This document shows positions 1-5,577 of a DNA stretch of 8,630 nucleotides, in pieces. Each line of letters begins with the position of its first letter. The stretch's first letter is position 1. Origin of the DNA: Acidobacteriota bacterium (lineage in GTDB: Bacteria; Acidobacteriota; UBA6911; JACQSX01); NCBI GenBank assembly GCA_016199665.1, contig JACQGG010000161.1, positions 1 to 8,630 on the forward strand, read 5' to 3'. A program made the translations under genes and the position numbers. The notes under the pieces are model-generated. The model had not been told where the DNA came from. It worked only from the letters and a program-made list of their open reading frames with translations, and ran no database searches.

Positions 1-858
1 AACAACACCATCGAACAGACTGGAAGGAACGGCATCCAGCTCACCCGAAACAGCTATGTCCACATCTCCAACAATGTGATTCGGAACAACCCGCGTAACA
101 GCATTGAGGTCCAGGATAGCCGCACGCGCATTGGGGGATCCCTTGACGAGCCACCGCAACCCGCCCCGAACCTGATTGAAGGCAACGGCGGCCACGGGGT
201 TGTTGTGTCCCGCGGTTCTATTGCCCGCATCAACGGAAACACGATCCGGAACAGCGGCCAGAACGGGATATTCGTCGAGAAGCTTTCCCACGCCGACATC
301 GGTTCCAACATCATCGAGGGCAACGCTCAGAACGGAATCCAGGCGACACAAAACTCAGGCGTGAACCTGGGAGCCGATACGGGAGCCGGTCTTGAGCAGT
401 CGCCCAACAGCACCGGCACGCCGAACGGGCAATATGGGATCGATCTCTCTCTCGGGGCTTACGCGGATGGACGCCTCGGTTCCTTAACCGGTGTCAATGG
501 TCAGAGGCGCTACACGACGGACGCAAACGATAGCCTCCTCCCCGCAGACCTTCCACCGTCGCCCACCAGTATAAGATTTGACCCAACGAGTGTGCGACCT
601 GCCGGCTCTTTCACCGCCACGGTCTCCGGCGCGAATCTTTCTGCCCAGACATACTTTGATATCCGATTTCTCGCGCCCGATAGCACGACCGATGCGGTGG
701 CCCTCAACTGGCAACAGGGGACATCAGCCGCCCACACCATACCTGCGGACACTCCAGCGGGAACGTGGACCGTTACGGGTGTGCGCGCGCATCGGGAATC
801 CGGCGATCACACAGGTCCTTTCGCCCCTATTTTGGCCAGCTTTACGGTCACCCGTTGA
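1..858 (+). CDS. Secreted right-handed beta-helix protein, C-terminal part (5' end outside window)
   Basis: The frame is open from the first base to the TGA at 856-858, giving 285 residues; the start lies upstream. Residues 1 to about 125 show repeating asparagine-rich rungs of the parallel beta-helix (PbH1/NosD-like) type, such as NNTIEQTGRNGIQL, NVIRNN, NTIRNSGQNGIFV and NIIEGNAQNGIQA, with asparagine ladders and a G-I/V turn at about 22-24 residue spacing. Residues about 126-185 look like a capping segment (QYGIDLSLGAYADGRLGSLTG) and a proline-rich linker. Residues about 187-285 form a separate beta-sandwich module (SIRFDPTSVRPAGSFTATVSG, later NWQQGTSAAHTIP and GTWTVTGVRAH) that resembles C-terminal modules of exported proteins in soil bacteria. 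Such proteins are usually extracellular and bind or cleave polysaccharide, but no catalytic residues can be assigned here, so the function is unknown. An internal GTG at 76 lies inside the helix and is not the start. Confidence 0.85.
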   Translation, partial: NNTIEQTGRNGIQLTRNSYVHISNNVIRNNPRNSIEVQDSRTRIGGSLDEPPQPAPNLIEGNGGHGVVVSRGSIARINGNTIRNSGQNGIFVEKLSHADIGSNIIEGNAQNGIQATQNSGVNLGADTGAGLEQSPNSTGTPNGQYGIDLSLGAYADGRLGSLTGVNGQRRYTTDANDSLLPADLPPSPTSIRFDPTSVRPAGSFTATVSGANLSAQTYFDIRFLAPDSTTDAVALNWQQGTSAAHTIPADTPAGTWTVTGVRAHRESGDHTGPFAPILASFTVTR

Positions 859-922
859 TGGGAGGTTGGATGTTGTCAGAACCGCGACCGTCAGGGAGCG
901 GCAAGAAGAGTGGAGAGTCAGA

Positions 923-1460
923 ATGTTGAAAAAATTGGCGTACCATCTTTTGGCGCAGATAGCGGTCATTGCAGGCGTGGTCTTAGCGGTGTCTTCAACC
1001 GTACAGGCCCAGTCTTCCGTGATTCGCCTGCAGATTGTCAATGTCCCCGTAGACAGCGGTCTTCTGGCGGGGCTGTTGCCGGATTTTGAGAGAGCCACGG
1101 GGTACCGTGTGGACGTCCAGAAAGGAGAACAGGTGTACGATTTTGCACGGCAGGGCGCAGCGGACCTGGTCCTTTCCCATTACGGCCACGCCGCCGTCGA
1201 CAATTTCATGTCAGACGGCTTGGGGCTTTGGCCCCGTGTTGTGTTTGCCAATCAGGCGGTGATCATCGGACCGTCATCGGATCGCGCCGGGATCCGGGGG
1301 CTGGATGATGCCGTTGAAGCGTTTCGACGGATTGCTCAGACCCAGTCACGGTTTGTCGTGAACAATGCAGCCACCGAGAAATACCTCGCGCAGGTATTGT
1401 GGGAAGGGGCCGGCCGGATCAGACCGGCTGGTATACCGATTCAGGATTGAGAGATACTTG
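923..1460 (+). pseudogene. Broken tungstate/molybdate-type ABC transporter substrate-binding protein (TupA-like)
   Basis: ATG at 923 follows GGAGAG (912-917) with five bases between. Residues 1-31 form a signal peptide (MLKK, hydrophobic core, VQAQS). The mature part reads like the TupA/PBP-like family: VPVDSGLLAGLLPDFERATGY, then AADLVLSHYGHAAVDNF, VVFANQAVIIGPSSDRAGIRG, DAVEAFRRIA and LWEGAG. Intact members run to about 270 residues; this frame stops at 1448-1450 after 175, with a C-terminus (RIRPAGIPIQD) unlike the family. From about 1411 the neighbouring frame reads GRPDQTGWYTDSGLRDT, matching the expected A-G-x-P...W-Y-x-x-S/T-G segment, then hits two stops at 1459-1464. The second lobe is missing, and no tungstate permease or ATPase genes (TupB/TupC) follow. 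Family members capture oxyanions in the periplasm; this copy is unlikely to work. An assembly or sequencing indel is possible for the first shift, but the later stops and missing lobe favour a real pseudogene. Confidence 0.7.
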
Positions 1461-1540
1461 ATGATCCTCGTCTGCTGTTGGGGTGGCTGTCCCGAATTCG
1501 CTGGCCCGACTGGGATCGGAGAAGGTTCCCGATCTACACC

Positions 1541-1566
1541 GGCTGAAGAGCCTCGGCTCTTCAGCC
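1541..1566 (+). terminator. Perfect 11-bp stem hairpin, possible terminator
   Basis: GGCTGAAGAGC at 1541-1551 pairs exactly with GCTCTTCAGCC at 1556-1566 around a CTCG loop. It lies about 80 bases past the last stop of the broken gene and 200 bases before the next start. There is no run of T after it on either strand, so it is not a canonical intrinsic terminator. It could be an RNA-processing hairpin, a degraded terminator or a palindromic protein-binding site. Confidence 0.35.
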
Positions 1567-1596
1567 TCCATCCAATACTTCTGCGCCTGTTTTCCA

Positions 1597-1610
1597 GCTC
1601 ATTTCAGTCT
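1597..1610 (+). repeat. 14-bp direct repeat, copy 1
   Basis: GCTCATTTCAGTCT occurs here and again at 1646-1659, identical over 14 bases and 49 bases apart start to start. The location upstream of the amidohydrolase operon is compatible with paired regulator-binding sites, but nothing identifies the regulator. Confidence 0.6.
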
Positions 1611-1645
1611 CACTGATGGCCGGTCCCTGCTTTCACTCCCAGACC

Positions 1646-1659
1646 GCTCATTTCAGTCT
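1646..1659 (+). repeat. 14-bp direct repeat, copy 2
   Basis: Second exact copy of GCTCATTTCAGTCT, lying 114 bases before the ATG of the first amidohydrolase. The bases either side differ from those around copy 1, so the repeat ends sharply at 14 bases. Confidence 0.6.
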
Positions 1660-1760
1660 TGTCCGGTAGCTGCCGAGCCAACTCATCGACTCTCTTCAAC
1701 CTCTTTACCCCTTTTCCCCGCTGAGATAGACTGATGTCTGAAAAGCAAGTTCCTATCAAC

Positions 1761-1769
1761 GAGGAGAGG
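1761..1769 (+). promoter_or_regulatory. Ribosome binding site of the first amidohydrolase
   Basis: GAGGAGAGG ends four bases before the ATG at 1774. It fixes that start over the out-of-frame ATG at 1778. Confidence 0.75.
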
Positions 1770-1773
1770 AAAA

Positions 1774-3618
1774 ATGAATGGGCCCAGATCGTTTGTCTTA
1801 ACCCAGAGCGCCGTTAAAACCGTGATCGCACTCTTGAGCCTTTATCTTGCAATCATTCCTGCGGGCGGGCCGGCCCTGGGCCAGGCCAATGTAACCGTCA
1901 TCAAAGGCGGCACGCTTATTGACGGCACCGGCAAACCGGCAATGGCAAACACGACGATCGTGATTGCGGGAAACAGGATACAGACCATCGCCCAGGGATC
2001 GGAGGCTGCGTATCCGGTCAATGCAAAGGTCATTGACGCGAGTGGGAAATACATCCTTCCAGGGCTTTGGGACACGCACCAGCACTATAAGGATTGGTTT
2101 CCCGAGCTGCTGATTTCCAGCGGCGTGACGTCGGTCTTAGGTTACGGAGGCGGTCCTTGGCTGAACGCTCAAAAAGATGGCATTGAAAAAGGGAGAATCC
2201 TGGGTCCGCGGATGTTTCTCAGCCAGGACACGCTCGGTTTCATCTACATGGGAGCGACCGATATTCTTCAGGACACGGAAGCCGGAAGAAAACGGGTCCA
2301 GCAATTGGTCAAGGCCGGGGCCGACATCGTCAAGGTTTACACCAGCGTCACCCCGGAAGTTCTGAGAGCGGTTGCCGACGAGGCCCACAAGGCGGGTCTT
2401 CGCGTCAGCGGGCACATCGGGATCGGGGCCAGGGAGGCCGCTCTGGCAGGTATTGACAATCTGGCCCACTCGACCGGAGTGGATATCGATCTGGTCAGGC
2501 CGGAAGTATTGGAAAAAGTGCCCGGTTTCCGGGTGATTGACACCGGCCGCTTAAGAGTGGCTCCTCCCAAACTTGCTTCATGGAATGAGTCAAAATTATG
2601 GGGACCCAATCCAGACCTTATCGAGTATCCCTTGTTTATCGAAGACCCGCGAAGGCAGATGATGTTTGGCATGATGGATCAGGCCCTGGCGCGGGATCTG
2701 ATCAACGTCCTGGTCAAGGAGGGGGTCTTTATTGAGTCTTGCCTGGGATATGTCTTCAGGGAAGTGCATGACCGGGCCAAAGAATATGCGGCGGAAGATC
2801 ATCTCTTGCTCAACGATCCCAACTTGTCCTACATCCACCCGCGCGCAAGAATGAACATCCTGGACTATTCCACCGCCGGCAAGCTGACGGCTGCAGAGCT
2901 GGAGCTGGTCAGGAAGGGCTACAAGAATTACCAGTGGTTCGTCAAAACGTTTGTCGAGGCCGGCGGCAAATTGGACATCGGCGTCGATACGTCCTCGCCG
3001 TTTCATGCCACGCTGCTTCCCGGTTTGGCGACGCGGCGGGAGATGCAGCTCCTGGTGGATGCGGGGCTGACTCCCGTGCAGGCGATCCAGGCGGCGACGC
3101 TATGGCCCGCAGAGCTGCTTGGAAAGGACCAGGATCTGGGCACGGTCGAAAAGGGAAAATTGGCCGATCTCATTGTTCTCCGCAGAAATCCTTTGGAGGA
3201 CATCACGGCTTTCAAGGATATCGACCTGGTCATGCAGGATGGCAGGATCCAGAGGACGGGGTACCATTATGACTTTGTCAATCCCATTCCCTGGTCGGTG
3301 GGCGACGAACCCGTCTTCTACGATGTGGGAGTTGTCAGCGAAATCCCGACTCGGATCCAGTCCATATCCCCGACGACGGTGGAAGAGGGAAGTGAAGCGT
3401 TGACGTTGGTGGTCAATGGGCGTGAATTCATTTCCAGCTCCGTGGTCCAGTGGGGCGACCGGCTGTTGCAAACAGAGATGGTCGATTCCACACAGCTCCG
3501 GGCGAGCGTGCCTGCGGAACTGGTAAGAAAGGTCGGAACCTACCCGATCCGGGTGGTGCATCGAAGCCCCGGCTGGGGCAAGACCAACACGGTGTATTTG
3601 ATCGTGAAGTTCAAGTGA
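1774..3618 (+). CDS. Exported metal-dependent amidohydrolase with C-terminal IPT/TIG domain
   Basis: 614 residues. Residues 1 to about 38 form a signal peptide (hydrophobic TVIALLSLYLAIIPA, then a GPALGQA cleavage region), so the enzyme is exported. Residues about 40-98 are the N-terminal part of the small beta domain (IKGGTLIDGTG, KVIDASGKYILPGLWDTHQH). Metal-site residues of the amidohydrolase barrel are visible: H102 and H104 (HQH), K187 (DIVKVYT, position of the carboxylated lysine in prolidase-like members), H214 (SGHIG), H232 (NLAHST) and D405 (IGVDTSSP). Residues 427-470 carry the usual DAGLTPVQAIQAATLWPAEL and GKLADLIVL end of the family. Residues about 524-614 are an Ig-like IPT/TIG domain (IQSISPTTVEEGS, LTLVVNGREF, VVQWGD, TQLRASVPAEL), unusual on this fold. 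Members hydrolyse C-N bonds in dipeptides, cyclic amides or related compounds; the substrate cannot be told here. The next gene follows after 38 bases, so the two are probably co-transcribed. Confidence 0.92.
   Translation: MNGPRSFVLTQSAVKTVIALLSLYLAIIPAGGPALGQANVTVIKGGTLIDGTGKPAMANTTIVIAGNRIQTIAQGSEAAYPVNAKVIDASGKYILPGLWDTHQHYKDWFPELLISSGVTSVLGYGGGPWLNAQKDGIEKGRILGPRMFLSQDTLGFIYMGATDILQDTEAGRKRVQQLVKAGADIVKVYTSVTPEVLRAVADEAHKAGLRVSGHIGIGAREAALAGIDNLAHSTGVDIDLVRPEVLEKVPGFRVIDTGRLRVAPPKLASWNESKLWGPNPDLIEYPLFIEDPRRQMMFGMMDQALARDLINVLVKEGVFIESCLGYVFREVHDRAKEYAAEDHLLLNDPNLSYIHPRARMNILDYSTAGKLTAAELELVRKGYKNYQWFVKTFVEAGGKLDIGVDTSSPFHATLLPGLATRREMQLLVDAGLTPVQAIQAATLWPAELLGKDQDLGTVEKGKLADLIVLRRNPLEDITAFKDIDLVMQDGRIQRTGYHYDFVNPIPWSVGDEPVFYDVGVVSEIPTRIQSISPTTVEEGSEALTLVVNGREFISSSVVQWGDRLLQTEMVDSTQLRASVPAELVRKVGTYPIRVVHRSPGWGKTNTVYLIVKFK
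3343..3615 (+). other. IPT/TIG-like Ig domain at the C-terminus of the first amidohydrolase
   Basis: Residues about 524-614 of the protein follow the pattern I-x-S-I-S-P-T...G-S...L-T-L-x-V-N-G-x-x-F...V-x-W...T-Q-L-x-A-x-V...G-x-Y-x-I-x-V. Both TIG domains of the large protein at the right end of the window follow the same pattern. TIG domains usually mediate binding or act as spacers on extracellular proteins. Confidence 0.75.
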
Positions 3619-3642
3619 AGAGATCCGGATTGTCTCTTGCGA

Positions 3643-3649
3643 AAGGAGG
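3643..3649 (+). promoter_or_regulatory. Ribosome binding site of the second amidohydrolase
   Basis: AAGGAGG is a near-perfect anti-Shine-Dalgarno match seven bases before the ATG at 3657. It decides this start over longer in-frame alternatives that would run back into the preceding gene from 3450. Confidence 0.8.
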
Positions 3650-3656
3650 CGGAGCG

Positions 3657-5549
3657 ATGAAGCGAATCACAGCCGCCGTTTGTGTCCTGGGAATGGCCCT
3701 GGCCGGAGCGGCCGAGGGGCAGCAGTCGGACGTGGCGTCAAAGCTGGGCTACCCGAATCTTATTGTGTACAACGCCAAGATCGTGAGCATGGACGACCCT
3801 TCTTTCAGGTCGAGCGTGGGCAAAATCGTTCCGGCGATGGCGCTGCGCGCAGACAAGATCTTGGCGACGGGGAGCAATGCTGAAATCCGTGCTCTGGCCG
3901 GGCCGCAGACCCGCCAGATCGACCTGAAGGGGCGGACGGTTTTGCCCAGTTTCATCATGACCCACGAACACCCTACCGACTGGGCCTTCCAGGAACCGGA
4001 GGCGATCCGGCATGCCCTAGGCGGCGATGACAACGATGTTCTGATCGCGCGCTGGCTGAAGCCGGAGGCTCCGCAAAAACAGTTTGAGGCGTTTGAGCCG
4101 GCTTTGAAGGAGGCGCTGGCCAAGGCCAAGAAAGGCCAGTCGATTCTGCTGAGCTTCAACTTCGGACCGGAGTATGAATATGCCTCCGAGATTCCGAAGC
4201 TTTTTCCCCGGATCATCACCAAGAGCCGGCTGGACCAGCTTGCTCCGGACAATCCGGTGAAGGTGAAAAACGGTTTTATTACGTCGGTCATCAACAGCAA
4301 GGCGCTCAGCGAACTCAAGAAGGTGTATCCGACGCTTCAAGGCTGTATTGACGGGGGTCCAAACACAGAAGAAGAAATCAAGATATACGAGCAGACTGGA
4401 CTGGCTTTCAGCCGCCCCGTCGAACCGGATGTCGCATTTCAGGGGAAAACGGCGCTGCTGGCGGATGTGTTGAAGGCGGAAATGGAGCTATGGGCGGCCT
4501 ACGGGATCACCACCTTCGGCTCTTCTCCTTACGCGGATCACAATTTTCAGGCGCTCTCCTATCTGGACAAAAGGGGCGATATGCCCGGCCGGTTTGCCTG
4601 GGGGTATCAGGGCCCGGACTATCACATCGATACGCTGCGGCACATTTCCGGCCTTCTGGGACATGGGACAGACCACTTCTGGAACATCGGCGCCTGGGGA
4701 ACATCAGGAGGGACTTGCACGACCCTTGACGCCTCGCCGGAAGTGAAACGGAGGGAAGAATGTTCCTTTGCGCCGGGCAGCGTGGGGAGAGAAGTTCTGG
4801 AGGATATTATCAGAACCGGAGGACGCATCGCCACCATGCATACCGGCGGAGACAAGGACATCGATTACTATCTGGATGCCATTGAGAAAGCCAGCAAAGA
4901 AGCCGGTTTCACGGCGCAGGAGATTCAGTCCAAACGGCACGCCTTTGATCATGCTTCGGGGGCCCCGCGGCCGGACCAGTTTCCGCGCATTAAGAGACTG
5001 GGGATGATAATCAGCATGCTGAACACCTTGTTGTGGGAAAACCGCCGGGACTACGACACGTCGTTTCGCGTGCGCGATTACGGCATCGAATACGCGCACT
5101 GGGCGGTCCCGCGCGGGAGCGTGACGCAAGCCGGCATCATGAACACGTTTGAGATCGATCGGCCGTTGCCCCATAAAGTATTCTTTTTCATCTACAAGGG
5201 GATGACTCGATACAACGACGCGGACAAAAGAGCCTACGGGGAGCGCGAGAGAACCGACCGGATCATCCAGCTTAAAGCCCTGACCACGTGGGGTTCATAC
5301 TACGTATTGAGGGAAAATCTGCTGGGGTCTCTGGAGCCGGGCAAATATGCGGATTTCATCGTTCTGGACCGGGACTATCTCTCCATTCCGGATAGTGAAA
5401 TTCCCAACATTCGGGTACTGATGACCGTGGTCGGCGGCAAGACCCTTCACCTGCTCCCCTCCCTTGCTCAGGAGATCGGGACGCAACCGGCGGGTCCCGT
5501 GACCTGGAAGACAAGGCCGCTTGAGAATCTCACGCCTGGATTGAATTGA
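3657..5549 (+). CDS. Exported amidohydrolase of the YtcJ / Amidohydro_3 type
   Basis: 630 residues from the ATG at 3657. Residues 1-21 form a signal peptide (MKRITAAVCVLGMALAGAAEG). The fold pattern is Amidohydro_3: NLIVYNAKIVSMDD, MALRADKILATGSN and RQIDLKGRTVLPSFIMTHEHP at residues about 34-106, with metal ligands H103 and H105. H395 (ATMHTGGDKDIDYYLDAIE) corresponds to the Q-V-x-x-H-A-I-G-D motif and H432 (FDHASGAPRPDQFPRIKRLG) to the R-I-E-H-A motif. The canonical G-S-D motif is not present; the matching stretch appears to be NTFEIDRPLPH (residues 496-506). The C-terminus is typical (LGSLEPGKYADFIVLDRDYL, RVLMTVVGGK). Relatives act on amides, N-formyl compounds or cyclic ureides; the substrate is unknown here. 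It lies 38 bases after the first amidohydrolase and 28 bases before the large protein, which suggests one operon. The two amidohydrolases belong to different subfamilies, so they are not a recent duplication. Confidence 0.92.
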   Translation: MKRITAAVCVLGMALAGAAEGQQSDVASKLGYPNLIVYNAKIVSMDDPSFRSSVGKIVPAMALRADKILATGSNAEIRALAGPQTRQIDLKGRTVLPSFIMTHEHPTDWAFQEPEAIRHALGGDDNDVLIARWLKPEAPQKQFEAFEPALKEALAKAKKGQSILLSFNFGPEYEYASEIPKLFPRIITKSRLDQLAPDNPVKVKNGFITSVINSKALSELKKVYPTLQGCIDGGPNTEEEIKIYEQTGLAFSRPVEPDVAFQGKTALLADVLKAEMELWAAYGITTFGSSPYADHNFQALSYLDKRGDMPGRFAWGYQGPDYHIDTLRHISGLLGHGTDHFWNIGAWGTSGGTCTTLDASPEVKRREECSFAPGSVGREVLEDIIRTGGRIATMHTGGDKDIDYYLDAIEKASKEAGFTAQEIQSKRHAFDHASGAPRPDQFPRIKRLGMIISMLNTLLWENRRDYDTSFRVRDYGIEYAHWAVPRGSVTQAGIMNTFEIDRPLPHKVFFFIYKGMTRYNDADKRAYGERERTDRIIQLKALTTWGSYYVLRENLLGSLEPGKYADFIVLDRDYLSIPDSEIPNIRVLMTVVGGKTLHLLPSLAQEIGTQPAGPVTWKTRPLENLTPGLN

Positions 5550-5561
5550 ACGCGGCAGCCT

Positions 5562-5571
5562 GGAGGGAGGG
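5562..5571 (+). promoter_or_regulatory. Shine-Dalgarno sequence pointing to a CTG start
   Basis: GGAGGGAGGG lies six bases before CTG at 5578, the only in-frame codon at a normal distance from it. No ATG, GTG or TTG in the reading frame of the large protein lies within 60 bases downstream. Confidence 0.6.
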
Positions 5572-5577
5572 CGACGT

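Larger units (their letters stand above)
1461..1773. other. Non-coding stretch between the broken binding-protein gene and the amidohydrolase operon
   Basis: This 313-base stretch has no open frame with recognisable protein features; the frames across it are short and rich in serine, leucine and arginine. It may contain decayed 3' sequence of the binding-protein gene, since WGGC/DDPRLLL-like fragments appear near 1462-1500 in other frames, but that is weak. It also holds a perfect hairpin (1541-1566), a 14-bp direct repeat (1597-1610 and 1646-1659), a pyrimidine-rich run (about 1688-1720) and the ribosome binding site of the next gene. The operon promoter should be here; I could not find a convincing sigma70-type hexamer pair. 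Confidence 0.6.

Noticed and set aside
578..922. Upstream extension of the binding-protein frame back to 578
   Set aside because: It overlaps the beta-helix gene in another frame, and its sequence is arginine/proline-rich with no family match. The ATG at 923 has a ribosome binding site and begins a proper signal peptide.
859..922. Possible terminator or promoter between the first two genes
   Set aside because: No stable stem with a T-run and no convincing promoter hexamers are visible; only the ribosome binding site at 912-917 can be supported.
1411..1430. Short GC-rich inverted repeat at the frameshift, possible programmed frameshift signal
   Set aside because: There is no slippery heptamer, the restored frame ends after about 14 codons, and the second lobe of the protein is missing. 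Gene decay explains this better.
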